From Roseimicrobium sp. ORNL1 (lineage in GTDB: Bacteria; Verrucomicrobiota; Verrucomicrobiia; Verrucomicrobiales; Verrucomicrobiaceae): 64,000 nucleotides of DNA. Below, one piece after another: positions 42,882 through 51,251 of this stretch (positions are counted from its first letter, which is position 1; each line of letters opens with the position of its first letter). The position numbers were made by a program, and so were the translations under genes. The stretch lies in contig NZ_CP049143.1 in NCBI RefSeq assembly GCF_011044495.1, positions 7,440,001 through 7,504,000 on the forward strand. The letters are read 5' to 3'. Under the pieces are notes generated by a model. That model was not told where the DNA came from and made no database searches. It saw only the letters and a list, made by a program, of their open reading frames with translations.

Positions 42882-43712
42882 ATGAGCGGACATACGGGAC
42901 TGCAACTCACCTTTCTGGGAACGGCGACATCTGTGGGAGTGCCGATGATCGCCTGCGACTGCGAGACCTGCCGCAGTAGCGATCCCAAGGACAAGCGCCT
43001 GCGCTCTTCCATCTATGTGAAAACGCCGGAGTGCTCGTGGATTGTCGATACCGGACCGGACTTCCGCACGCAGTGCCTGCGCGAGAACATCCGGCGCGTG
43101 GATGCCGTGCTCATCACGCACCCGCACATGGATCACCTTACGGGCTTCGACGACCTGCGACGCTTCACCATTGGCGAAGATGCCCTGATGCCGGTGCATG
43201 CCATGCCCTCGTGCCTCGACGCACTGAACCGGATTTTCTATTTCAGCTTCCTGCGCGAGAACCGCTGGCGCGGTTATCTGAAGGCCGAGGCGAAACCCAT
43301 CGAAGGGAACTTCGCCCTGGGTGAAACCGAGGTGGTGCCGCTCCCCGTGGAGCATGGCAAGCATGAGACCATCGGCTTCATGTTTGTGCGAGGTGGTAAA
43401 AAGCTCGTCGCTTACATGAGTGACTGCAAAGTAGTGCCACCAGCCACGCTCGAGTTGATTCGCGGTGTGGACACCCTGATCTGCGATGCCCTGCGCCACA
43501 CGCCGCATCCCACTCACATGAATTTCGCCGAGGCCCTTGCCCTGCGCGACGTGCTGCAGCCACGCGAAACGTGGTTCACCCACATCATGTGCGAGATCAT
43601 GCACGCACGCGAAGAAGCCAAGCTGCCCGCTGGTGTGCACATCGCCTATGATGGCTTGAAGCTGCGCTGGAAAGATGATGACCTCGATCAAGCCACTGAC
43701 CCGCAGGTTTAG
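42882..43712 (+). CDS. Metallo-beta-lactamase-fold hydrolase, PhnP-like
   Basis: 276 residues. THPHMDHLTGFDDLR (near 80-95) holds the H-x-H-x-D-H metal site; an N-terminal Cys cluster CDCETC may bind a structural zinc as in PhnP; the sequence DTGPDFRTQCLRENI matches the PhnP/phosphodiesterase group. PhnP cleaves cyclic ribose phosphates in C-P lyase pathways, but no other phn genes are here, so a broader cyclic phosphodiesterase role is safer. Followed by copy B of the hairpin element after 78 bp. Confidence 0.88.
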   Translation: MSGHTGLQLTFLGTATSVGVPMIACDCETCRSSDPKDKRLRSSIYVKTPECSWIVDTGPDFRTQCLRENIRRVDAVLITHPHMDHLTGFDDLRRFTIGEDALMPVHAMPSCLDALNRIFYFSFLRENRWRGYLKAEAKPIEGNFALGETEVVPLPVEHGKHETIGFMFVRGGKKLVAYMSDCKVVPPATLELIRGVDTLICDALRHTPHPTHMNFAEALALRDVLQPRETWFTHIMCEIMHAREEAKLPAGVHIAYDGLKLRWKDDDLDQATDPQV

Positions 43713-43790
43713 CCTCGTACCGAGGTTGCTGCCTGAAGGGCAGCAGGATTCCGCAAAGCGCATGAACGTTAGGTCAAGGATGTGGAAGTG

Positions 43791-43989
43791 GTGCCGAAGG
43801 CCTTGGACTGCGTGCAGCCCTGCTGCCGCTTTCCTTAAGTGCAGCCTGCTGCACGCTTCGCCGCGACGAAGTCGCCAAGCTTTTTTGGACACGCCACCTA
43901 ACGAGCGAGTGTCACCATCGCCACAGCAGGCTGTGGACTCTGGAAAGCGGCAGCAGGGCTGCGCGCAGTCCAAGGACGCTGCGCGTCAC
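43791..43989. repeat. 199-bp hairpin element, copy B (core inverted relative to copy A)
   Basis: Outer tips GTGCCGAAGGCC and GCGCGTCAC match copy A in the same orientation; the 19-bp arms are at 43814-43832 and 43944-43962. The core between the arms matches the reverse complement of the copy A core (for instance CGACGAAGTCGCCAA here against TTGGCGACTTCGTCG there). An overlapping minus-strand Cys-rich reading frame is spurious. Confidence 0.9.
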
Positions 43990-44148
43990 AGTATCCGGAT
44001 CCTTTGCAAACGTGCCTCAGTCCCTGGTGTCACAGTTCTCCTCCGCCACTCCGTGGCAAAACTACCTTTAGGTAAAGCACGCAACCGAGCGCCACGCCCA
44101 TTCCAGGCTTGACACGCGAATCGGTTTCTTGGGAGGATAGTCATCGCC
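43990..44148. other. Gene-free interval with promoter potential
   Basis: The 159 bp after repeat B, and the 78 bp before it, hold no recognisable gene. An SD-like GGAGG at 44131-44135 precedes the ATG at 44149 by 13 bp. I see nothing else. Confidence 0.4.
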
Positions 44149-44703
44149 ATGCAGCGATTCCTTTGGATCCTGATTCCCTGCGGCATGATCGCCGCGGCGG
44201 TGGTCGCTGGGACCATGGACATCGAAACCGGTCCCCGGCCGGAGATTCGCGTGGTGCAAGCTCCAACACAAGCGGAAGGTCCGCGCTATGTGCTTGAGAT
44301 CGTAAATCCAACCTCCAGGGAACTGGTGTATTGGGGTTATGGAGCCAATAGCCCCATGTACCAGATGGAGATCCTTGAGGGCGGAAAATGGACCAATGCG
44401 ATGCTGGGCTGGTGCGGCACTGGCGCCACGGCGGAGCGCATTCCTCCCCACAGTACCCAGCAGTTTGAAGTCTCCATCCGTGACACCCCTTCCAAAATCG
44501 GTCTCCTGCTTCTGCCTCGAGGTTTCAAACGTAGCGAGGCATTTCAGTTCGAGTGGCTGCCTTACGCAGTGCGCGCCAAGCTCGTGATGTGGCAGAACGA
44601 TCGCCTGGACGCAAAGCTCAAGAAGAAGGTGGTGTGGAGTGAACGCCTGGACCCGTTGCCACCGCAGCCATCCAGTGTCGCCTACCTTCATGCAAGAGAC
44701 TGA
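44149..44703 (+). CDS. Exported or membrane-anchored hypothetical protein
   Basis: 184 residues: an N-terminal hydrophobic segment (RFLWILIPCGMIAAAVVAGTM) that is a signal peptide or anchor, then a beta-rich domain (RYVLEIVNPTSRELVYWGYG, MYQMEILEGGKWTN) closing with a basic helix RLDAKLKKKVVW. The beta part with NPT and YWG recalls immunoglobulin-like ligand domains, but no family fits. The next gene overlaps its end. Confidence 0.55.
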   Translation: MQRFLWILIPCGMIAAAVVAGTMDIETGPRPEIRVVQAPTQAEGPRYVLEIVNPTSRELVYWGYGANSPMYQMEILEGGKWTNAMLGWCGTGATAERIPPHSTQQFEVSIRDTPSKIGLLLLPRGFKRSEAFQFEWLPYAVRAKLVMWQNDRLDAKLKKKVVWSERLDPLPPQPSSVAYLHARD

Positions 44704-45145
44704 AACCGGCATGTGGATCCTCGAAGTAGACGAGAGCCCCACGATATTCCCATCAAAACAGGAACTCATCCCGGCACTGGCCGCGGCCCTGCAATCCCGC
44801 AGCCGTGGCCGTGTGGATATCTCGGAGGACTATGGCAAGCGATCCTGGTGGGGGCGGTTCCTGAGTATGGCACCACGCATGATCCAGATGCACGTGGCCA
44901 TCGAATGGTGTAATGGCTGTGCGGCCCTCATTTTCTTCGATGATGCGGTGAACGAGCATCGCGCCATGGATCGCGAGCAGCCGGTGTTGGTGGATGCACA
45001 GGTCCGACGCCAGATCTCCCACGGAGAGCAGACGCCCGCTGCGGAAGACGAATGCATGTCCCTGCCACGTGCACAGCAGGCCATCACGGAATACCTCCAG
45101 ACCGGAGAGCGCCCCCCGTGGCTGCAGTACAGGGTGGTGAGGTAG
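44690..45145 (+). CDS. Hypothetical protein
   Basis: 151 residues, cytosolic, starting at 44690 inside the previous gene (overlap 14 bp); ATG at 44711 (MWILEVDESP) is an alternative that avoids the overlap. WILEVDESPTIFPSKQELIPAL and a later HVAIEWCNGCAALIFFDDAVN suggest an alpha/beta domain. Near the end RAQQAITEYLQTGERPPWLQY is a helical tail. Similar proteins are usually annotated as immunity-like, but I have no firm basis for that. Converges on creB. Confidence 0.5.
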   Translation: MQETETGMWILEVDESPTIFPSKQELIPALAAALQSRSRGRVDISEDYGKRSWWGRFLSMAPRMIQMHVAIEWCNGCAALIFFDDAVNEHRAMDREQPVLVDAQVRRQISHGEQTPAAEDECMSLPRAQQAITEYLQTGERPPWLQYRVVR

Positions 45146-45156
45146 CCGTAGGGCTG

Positions 45157-45930
45157 CTACACCCACTTCTCCGCCAGCGAGTACCCCAGTCCGCGGTGCG
45201 TGACGATGGGCTCCACTTCGTTGCGTACGGTCTTCATCTTGGCACGCAGGGACTTCACATGGGCATCCACGGTGCGCTCCATGGCGGCCTCTGGTTCGTC
45301 GCTCGCATGCTCCATGAGCTGGGCGCGGCTGAAGACACGGCCGGGATGCTTGGCAAACGTTTGCAGCAGCCGGTACTCGTAGCGGGAAAGCGGCAGCACC
45401 TCGCCGAAGTAACGGATCTGGCAACGGGTCTCATCCACGGACACCGGGGTGGTATCTCCCTGAGATGACGACAATGCAGCGGCTGGAGCAGAGTCTTCCG
45501 TGGACGAAGCAGCAGTAGCAGACGACGGCGCAGCAGGTGCGCTCTTCGGCCGATGATCTGCCCGGCGCAAGACAGCACGCACACGCGCGGTGAGCTCTCG
45601 CGGGCTGAAGGGTTTGCAGATGTAATCATCGCCCCCTATCTCCAAGCCGACCACACGGTCTAGTTCTGACGAGCGCGCGGTGAGAAAGATCACCGGCACA
45701 TCCTTGAGGAGCCGCAGCTCACGGCACAACTCGAAGCCTGTGGTATCCGGCAGCCCGACGTCCAGCACAGCCAGGGCGAAGTCCTCCGCCTCTACGCGGG
45801 CCAGCGCGTCTGCACCTGTGCTGCACGCACAGGGGGCAAATCCCTCCGACTCGAGCGAGTACACAATGTTGTCCGCAATGGACGGCTCGTCCTCGACGAT
45901 CAAGATGCGTGGGCGGGCCGTGGGAAGCAT
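45157..45930 (-). CDS. creB: CreB-like OmpR-family response regulator
   Basis: 257 residues from MLPTARPRILIVEDE. Receiver domain 8-125 with Asp57 (AVLDVGLPD) as phosphoacceptor and Lys106 in KPFSP; C-terminal winged helix about 165-257 with LSRYEYRLLQTFAKHPGRVFS and THRGLGYSLAEKW. The receiver (DVGLPDTTGFELC, FLTARSSELDRVVGLEIGGDDY) and the TVDAHVKSLRAKM/THRGLGYSL end are close to enterobacterial CreB. Between the domains is an unusual ~35-residue Ala/Ser/Pro-rich linker (129-163). It is the last gene of the CreD-containing operon, and four cre-tag half-sites lie upstream of that operon. Confidence 0.88.
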   Translation of the reverse strand: MLPTARPRILIVEDEPSIADNIVYSLESEGFAPCACSTGADALARVEAEDFALAVLDVGLPDTTGFELCRELRLLKDVPVIFLTARSSELDRVVGLEIGGDDYICKPFSPRELTARVRAVLRRADHRPKSAPAAPSSATAASSTEDSAPAAALSSSQGDTTPVSVDETRCQIRYFGEVLPLSRYEYRLLQTFAKHPGRVFSRAQLMEHASDEPEAAMERTVDAHVKSLRAKMKTVRNEVEPIVTHRGLGYSLAEKWV

Positions 45931-45986
45931 GACAGAGGAAGGTGGATGAAGTGCAGGAAACAGCGTCATTGCATTGATGATCGAAG

Positions 45987-46400
45987 TCAGGCTTCGGGCA
46001 AGAGTTCCGTGTGATAACCGTCAAACTCGGTGGGCGAGCCGGTCCACGGGCGGGTCTCCACGAGGCGGGGCGGCTTTCCAGGACTGGACCACGTGGTCAC
46101 ATAGACGATTCCGTTGTCGGCAAAGTAGTAGTGGCAGTCCAGATGCAGCACGAGGTGGGTGACGCGCGTGCAGCCGTGCTGACGGATGACCTTGAGATGT
46201 GCCGCCTGCTGGAGCACGTCGAGATTCTGCGACACGGCCTCAAATGCTGGCGGCGCTTCCTCCTGCATCACCAGACCCATCACGGGATACTCAAGATCAA
46301 GGCCCACAGCCGGCGGACGCACCACGTCGTGCTTCAGGAACGTTCGCGTGGAAACCAGAACGCCCAGGATGAGGGCGAGCAGTATCAGGATCCATCTCAT
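45987..46400 (-). CDS. Small membrane-anchored protein of the Cre operon
   Basis: 137 residues: one N-terminal helix (MRWILILLALILGVLVS) and a periplasmic domain of ~115 residues with no known family. It is 16 bp downstream of the four-helix protein and 56 bp upstream of creB on the same strand. By context, it belongs to the Cre effector set. Confidence 0.6.
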   Translation of the reverse strand: MRWILILLALILGVLVSTRTFLKHDVVRPPAVGLDLEYPVMGLVMQEEAPPAFEAVSQNLDVLQQAAHLKVIRQHGCTRVTHLVLHLDCHYYFADNGIVYVTTWSSPGKPPRLVETRPWTGSPTEFDGYHTELLPEA

Positions 46401-46416
46401 AGAAACAAGGTCCTTC

Positions 46417-46827
46417 CTAGGATGAAGGAATCAGCGTAGTGCGCGGCAGCCGCAACTTGGGGAAGCGCTCCATCGCCAACTGCACCGCTCGATAGGCCAG
46501 CAACGCCACCAAAAGCCCGCCAAACGCGCCCGTCGCTCCACCCATAACGAGTATCACACCATGATGGGATATCGCCGGCCAAACGTGGGTAAGGGTCAGC
46601 GCCGTCACCGCTCCCATCATGGCCCCGGACAGTACGCCCAATTGCACAAAGAAGGCCCGTACGCCTGCCAGCGCGTTCCCACTGGAGAAACCCACAAGGA
46701 CGGAAATGGCCAGCACGCTGACCATGAGCATGGCAAAGGCAATCACGCAGAGAATCACGGCTGCCACCGCTGCCGCCGCCAACACTGCCAGAGCGATGAA
46801 GATGATGATGAGGTGGGGAATGTCCAT
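46417..46827 (-). CDS. Four-helix membrane protein of the Cre operon
   Basis: 136 residues from MDIPHLIIIFIALAVLA (Met at 46839 is an alternative). Four hydrophobic stretches: 4-45 (two helices), 58-80 and 88-115; a short basic C-terminus (RFPKLRLPR) faces the cytoplasm. It has no recognised family. It lies 27 bp after the second creD gene and 16 bp before the next gene, all co-directional. Confidence 0.6.
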   Translation of the reverse strand: MDIPHLIIIFIALAVLAAAAVAAVILCVIAFAMLMVSVLAISVLVGFSSGNALAGVRAFFVQLGVLSGAMMGAVTALTLTHVWPAISHHGVILVMGGATGAFGGLLVALLAYRAVQLAMERFPKLRLPRTTLIPSS

Positions 46828-46854
46828 GGGTATCCACAAGTAGAGGCACGATCA

Positions 46855-48096
46855 TCAGGTCGATACGGGCGCAGGCATGGGTCCGTTCTTGGGTTTACTG
46901 CCGCCCAGGAGGGTCTCACGCCCATAACGGAACACCTCCTCCCAATTCACCTTTGCCGTGGCAATCATCAACAGTGCAAGCGTGGCCACCGCGGTGATGG
47001 TGAGTGTGAGACCGGTGAAGCCATCAAAGAAGAAGCTGTAGCTGAAGAGCACCATGTAGGCGAACTGCGCCGTCACCGCAATGATGCTGATCGACTTTCC
47101 CGCCACCGCGTGAAGGTAGCCGCTCACCATCACCAGCGAGATCAACGCAGCGATGACGAAGGCCACGTGCAACGGCATCTGATCGCCCAGATACGCCAGC
47201 AACAGGTGGAACGTGAAGAACCCCGCCGCCAGGAACGCATACGTCATGGGATGGAGATTGATGCCACGCAACATGCTCGTGACCACCAGCACGCCAAAGA
47301 AGAGGACAAGCGACACCGGGGCAAAGAAGGTGATGCGCGCAATGACCGGGCCGGCATTCAGCAGCTTCGGCATGTCCACGGCGATGTCCCGTGCATCGAT
47401 GGTATCGGTGTAGTTCCACGCCAGGTCCATGCCTTCTCCCTTGGTCACGGGTTCCTCCTTCGATGGCGAAGTCGCGCCCACAGGATAGCTCACATCAGCG
47501 AAGTCCGTCACCATGGTCAGGCTGAAATTCTTCACCCGGGTACCCTGGGGAAAGGTGTAGGACCAGCGGTCCAGACCACGCGCATTGTAACGCACCGTGA
47601 GCGGCACCGTGGTGCCGGCGGGAATCAGGGTCACTGTTTCCACCATGCCGTTGTGCGGCGCGACGTCCGTCGTCTTGCCTTCGCCCAGCTGGAAGGCGAA
47701 GTTGTCATAGCTGGTGTCCTTCGTGGGCAGGGACAGTTGCACGCGCACATTGCGTGCGCTCGCCGCGGTGTTGGTGATTTCATAGCGCGCGGAGAACTCC
47801 ACGTCATACGTGCGGTGCCAGAGCAGCCCGCGTTTCTTGGGTTCATACTTGAGGCGCGCGTCCACCTTGGATGACGCAGGCAGCATGACTTCCGCCTGTC
47901 CCGAGCCTGAGACACTGTCCCCCAGAAGCACCAGATGCGGCTGCGCCAGCCCCGGCCCCCACACCTGCCGCACCTCGCTCCCCATGCGCGAAGCGGAAGC
48001 CCGCGCACGCTGGTGCAACGTGGCGCCCAGCACGAACCACGCAAACGTGGCTGCGCCGGTGATGGCGAGAATGCTGAAGAGACGTGACGAGGTCAT
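46855..48096 (-). CDS. creD: CreD-like inner-membrane protein (copy 2)
   Basis: 413 residues. One N-terminal helix (RLFSILAITGAATFAWFVLG), a periplasmic beta-rich domain of ~230 residues (KRGLLWHRTYDVEFSARYE is typical), then five or so C-terminal helices with HPMTYAFLAAGFFTFHLLLAY, and FSYSFFFDGFTGLTLTI. This is the CreD architecture and C-terminal signature of E. coli, where CreD is induced by the CreBC system and increases colicin and envelope resistance. It is about 50% shorter in its periplasmic part than some CreD proteins. A second, similar copy directly precedes it by 43 bp. Confidence 0.88.
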   Translation of the reverse strand: MTSSRLFSILAITGAATFAWFVLGATLHQRARASASRMGSEVRQVWGPGLAQPHLVLLGDSVSGSGQAEVMLPASSKVDARLKYEPKKRGLLWHRTYDVEFSARYEITNTAASARNVRVQLSLPTKDTSYDNFAFQLGEGKTTDVAPHNGMVETVTLIPAGTTVPLTVRYNARGLDRWSYTFPQGTRVKNFSLTMVTDFADVSYPVGATSPSKEEPVTKGEGMDLAWNYTDTIDARDIAVDMPKLLNAGPVIARITFFAPVSLVLFFGVLVVTSMLRGINLHPMTYAFLAAGFFTFHLLLAYLGDQMPLHVAFVIAALISLVMVSGYLHAVAGKSISIIAVTAQFAYMVLFSYSFFFDGFTGLTLTITAVATLALLMIATAKVNWEEVFRYGRETLLGGSKPKNGPMPAPVST

Positions 48097-48139
48097 GGCA
48101 GTGGGTAGTTGAAAAGAAGAAGGATAGGAGGCGCGACAC

Positions 48140-49378
48140 TCACGCAGTAGCAGGGCGACCTCCCGAAGGAGGTGCAGGCGGCGGCATCACGGGCGGGTTG
48201 GATGCAGACCGCTTCTTTTCAGCGAGCTGTTCCGCCCAGTTCACCTTCGCCGTGAACTTCATCAGCAGGGCCAGTGTGAAAATGGCTCCGATGGTGATGG
48301 TGATGCCCGTCATGCCATCAAAGAAGAAGCTGTAGCTGAAGAGCACCATGTACGCGAACTGCGCTGGCACTGCGACCATGAGCATCTTCTTTCCACCCAC
48401 GGCCATGATGTATCCGCCCACCAGTAGCAGGGAGACCACCGCCGAAATCACAAAGCTCAGATGCAACGGCACCAGGTCCACGAGGTAGGCAAACAGGAGC
48501 TGGAAGGCAAAGCAGCCCGCCGCGAGGAAGAAGTAGTTCATGGGATGCAGGTTGATGCCCAACACCACCCCCATGAGCACCAGCACCGTGAAGAAGAACA
48601 CCAGGGACACCGGCGCGAAGAACGCAATGCGCGACGCCACGGGGCCGGCATTCAGCACCTTCGGCATATCCATTCCAATCGCGGGCGCAGAGAGCACATC
48701 CGGATAGCTCCAGGTGTAGACGTGCTTGATCTCATCTCGCGATGTGGGTGAACCGGTGCCGTTGGGGAAGTTGATCTCGGCAAAGTCTGTCTGCATCACC
48801 AGCTCAAAGCCCTGCACGCGGCTCGCATCCGGGAAGGCATACCGCCAGGTCTCCATGCCCCGGGATTCATAAGAGACCTTCAAAGGGGCTGTTCCTTTGG
48901 CCGGTACCGTGAGCGCTTCCGTGATGACGCCAGCCTTCGGAACCGCACGACGGAGCGACTCATCCCCCAGGGTAAAGACGAAGTTTGTATAGCTCGCTTC
49001 CTCCGAGGGGAGCTGATACTGCACGTAGATCGTCTGCGGAATCGGCGTGGGATTGGTAAACTGATATTCCGCGTTGAACTGCACCGAATAGGTGCGGTGC
49101 CAGAGCAGGCCACGCTTCTTCGGCTCCGAAGACAGGTTGACGGTGATCTTGCTTGAGTCCGGTTGCAGCGTCACCTTGCGATTGTTTCCCGTAGGCGCGT
49201 GATAGAAGGCGGAGGGGTGAAGCTGCTTCTGCGAAGCGCCCCAGACGGCCGCCACTTCATTGCCCATGTCGCTACCGGACTCCTGAGTGCGCACTTGGAG
49301 TGTGGTCCCGAGAATGCCCCACGCCACAGCAGTGCAGAGCGTGATCAGGGCGATGGTGAAGATGCGAAGGACAGTCAT
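48140..49378 (-). CDS. creD: CreD-like inner-membrane protein (copy 1)
   Basis: 412 residues from MTVLRIFTIALITLC; ten upstream codons are open. N-terminal helix, periplasmic domain including PKKRGLLWHRTYSVQFNAEY, and a C-terminal helix bundle with LGINLHPMNYFFLAAGCFAF, LLFAYLVDLVPLHLSF and LFSYSFFFDGMTGITITIGA. The last two motifs are almost identical to the CreD family signature. It and copy 2 are about equal in length and share all motifs, so they are tandem duplicates, perhaps forming a hetero-oligomer. Its start is 56 bp after the stop of the large exported protein gene. Confidence 0.9.
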   Translation of the reverse strand: MTVLRIFTIALITLCTAVAWGILGTTLQVRTQESGSDMGNEVAAVWGASQKQLHPSAFYHAPTGNNRKVTLQPDSSKITVNLSSEPKKRGLLWHRTYSVQFNAEYQFTNPTPIPQTIYVQYQLPSEEASYTNFVFTLGDESLRRAVPKAGVITEALTVPAKGTAPLKVSYESRGMETWRYAFPDASRVQGFELVMQTDFAEINFPNGTGSPTSRDEIKHVYTWSYPDVLSAPAIGMDMPKVLNAGPVASRIAFFAPVSLVFFFTVLVLMGVVLGINLHPMNYFFLAAGCFAFQLLFAYLVDLVPLHLSFVISAVVSLLLVGGYIMAVGGKKMLMVAVPAQFAYMVLFSYSFFFDGMTGITITIGAIFTLALLMKFTAKVNWAEQLAEKKRSASNPPVMPPPAPPSGGRPATA

Positions 49379-49433
49379 GGCAGGATAATGCGAGTGGTAA
49401 GGTGACAAGAAGGTGGACGTGTGCTTGGTCTGT

Positions 49434-51137
49434 TCATTCGAGACCGCGCTTGCGATAGAAGAGTGCGATCTGAGGGCGCTCGTTGCGGCACAGCTTCTTG
49501 ATCAAGCTGAGGGTGGAAGCATTGCCGCTTGCGCTCGTGTCCGTCGCGAACTCCACATTCCCCTCCGCACCGACGGCTTCATATCCCTCTGGAATCTCCA
49601 CGTTCCAGAGCACTTCGTGAATGAAGAGCGGCGTCTGCACGAGCTCGAGCGCGGACTGGCCCTCCACGGCATCCAGCTTGCCCTTCACTTCGGTGTAGGA
49701 GAGCTGCACCTCGCTCTTGCCGTTGCTGGCAAGAGGCACCTCCAGCGCACCATCCGCACGCACAATGGGGTTCACCGGAGTGTTGTTCACCGAACACTTC
49801 AGCAGCGTGCTCTTCTCCGGCAGCTTCACCACCCAGCGCTCGGGCTGCTGATGTTCGATCTCCACCTTCGTCTCCGACAGCACGGACCCATCCGCCACGA
49901 GCTTGGTGACACACGTGCTCTTCGTGATCACCGCAGACGCGGTATCCACGCGTGGCAGCAACTTCGCCGCCACGGTGACTTCGGCTGCGCCTGCCACCGT
50001 GCCAAATTCTGGAGCCTTGCACTCCTCGGCGATCCACTTGGACAGACGCACCGGGGACACCGGCGACTGCATGTCCGGCGCACTGAATTCCACGCCGGCC
50101 TGCAGCGCGAACATGAAGAGTGACTTCGTCTTGTTCCCGCCGGCTACGGCGGGAGCACGCAGTTCCCAAGAGGTGGCGAGTGGAAGCTGGGGAAGCGCGT
50201 ACGTCAGGTGGAACTCACGCTCCATGATGTCGCGTGTCTGCCAGCGCAGGCGCAGCTCGGCACCGCCATCGGCGTTGCGCACCACTTTCCAGTCGCGGAT
50301 GTCCTCCGCTTTGGAAAGGGTGACGCCACGCACATTCGCTGGCAGGACCAGTGTCGCTTCGAGCGCCGAGCCATTCACGGCGAGCAGCCGCACACGCGCG
50401 TGGTGTTTGATTTCACCATCGCCTTCGACAGCCAGCACTTCGTTTTGCACCGTCCACTCGCTCGCTTGCAACGGCGGCGGCGGTGGATCGGGCTGCGGCT
50501 CGGAAGCAGCATCCACCAGACTCAGCACGCTCTGCCCGCCCTTGAGGGGGAGCGCGAGCTGCATGGAGCCATCCGGCGCGGCATCCACGCGCTGCTCACC
50601 CAGCTTGAGCAATTGTTTCCCCGCCACGCCGTTTACCTTCAGGGTGGCCATGGCGCTTGGCGCAGATTGCAGATCGAGGAAAGGACCACTTCCCAGGGAC
50701 GGCAGTGCGGTCTCCACAAACCGTACCTTCACGGAGGCGGCTCCCTCCGTGTTGGTGAGCAGGAAGAGATCGTCACCCTCCACCAGCAGTCGCGCATCCG
50801 CAGGCTCCACACCGGCCACGGCGGGGCCTGCGCCCATGAGGCGGATGCGTTCCCAGCGCTTGCCGAAGGACTCCACCTTGAAGTCCGCCTCCAGCTTCAG
50901 CTTGCCGGTGGAGACATCCGCGCGGAAATCGGCGGCCAGCAGCGCGCCCGGCGGCGGCTCCTTCGCATCGACGCCGTGGGCGGTCTCCCACAGCTTGCGC
51001 AGCTCCGAATAGGGGATGCGCACCTCGGCATTGTCCAACGAAGGAAGAGGTGATGTCGTTGGCACCTGCCCCGTGGAGGTGGATGTCCATGCCAGGGAGG
51101 CGGTGCAGACGAGGAGGCAAAGGCGTGCGGGAATCAT
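49434..51137 (-). CDS. Large exported protein heading the Cre operon
   Basis: 567 residues with a signal peptide (1-23, ending STGQ). The mature start has VRIPYSELRKLWETAHG, a motif typical of large planctomycete/verrucomicrobial periplasmic proteins; the rest is beta-rich without membrane segments, and includes a low-complexity Pro run (PQPDPPPPPLQ) about residue 215. There is no C-terminal anchor. No enzyme motif is visible. As the first gene after the cre-tag array it is expected to be the most strongly controlled product of CreB and may be the periplasmic partner of the two CreD proteins. Confidence 0.7.
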   Translation of the reverse strand: MIPARLCLLVCTASLAWTSTSTGQVPTTSPLPSLDNAEVRIPYSELRKLWETAHGVDAKEPPPGALLAADFRADVSTGKLKLEADFKVESFGKRWERIRLMGAGPAVAGVEPADARLLVEGDDLFLLTNTEGAASVKVRFVETALPSLGSGPFLDLQSAPSAMATLKVNGVAGKQLLKLGEQRVDAAPDGSMQLALPLKGGQSVLSLVDAASEPQPDPPPPPLQASEWTVQNEVLAVEGDGEIKHHARVRLLAVNGSALEATLVLPANVRGVTLSKAEDIRDWKVVRNADGGAELRLRWQTRDIMEREFHLTYALPQLPLATSWELRAPAVAGGNKTKSLFMFALQAGVEFSAPDMQSPVSPVRLSKWIAEECKAPEFGTVAGAAEVTVAAKLLPRVDTASAVITKSTCVTKLVADGSVLSETKVEIEHQQPERWVVKLPEKSTLLKCSVNNTPVNPIVRADGALEVPLASNGKSEVQLSYTEVKGKLDAVEGQSALELVQTPLFIHEVLWNVEIPEGYEAVGAEGNVEFATDTSASGNASTLSLIKKLCRNERPQIALFYRKRGLE

Positions 51138-51180
51138 GGCAGAGGCGGAGTGAACAACACTCCCACTCTGCCGGGCACGC

Positions 51181-51218
51181 GTGAAAGCCGCGTGAAACGG
51201 TCGTGAATTGACCGTGAA
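51181..51218 (-). promoter_or_regulatory. Array of four cre-tag half sites (GTGAA every 11 bp)
   Basis: GTGAA occurs at 51181, 51192, 51203 and 51214, each separated by exactly six bases. On the coding (minus) strand this is TTCAC-N6 repeated, giving three overlapping TTCAC-N6-TTCAC elements, the published cre/blr tag bound by CreB-type regulators in Enterobacteria and Aeromonas. The array ends 44 bp upstream of the start of the large exported protein at 51137. A fifth GTGAA at 51150 is out of phase. The sequence pattern is certain; its binding by the CreB at 45157 is inferred. Confidence 0.8.
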
Positions 51219-51251
51219 AATTCGACGCGGTGCGGCGCGAGGCGCGCCTGG

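Noticed and set aside
42657-43973. 438-codon minus-strand frame across repeat B
   Set aside because: Antisense to the PhnP-like gene and starting in the hairpin repeat; no ribosome site.
46561-47874. 437-codon plus-strand frame opposite the creD copy 2 gene
   Set aside because: His/Arg/Gly-rich antisense reading of a well-supported CreD-like protein.
51150-51154. Fifth GTGAA near the cre-tag array
   Set aside because: 31 bp from the first in-phase unit, not a multiple of 11, so not counted as part of the array.
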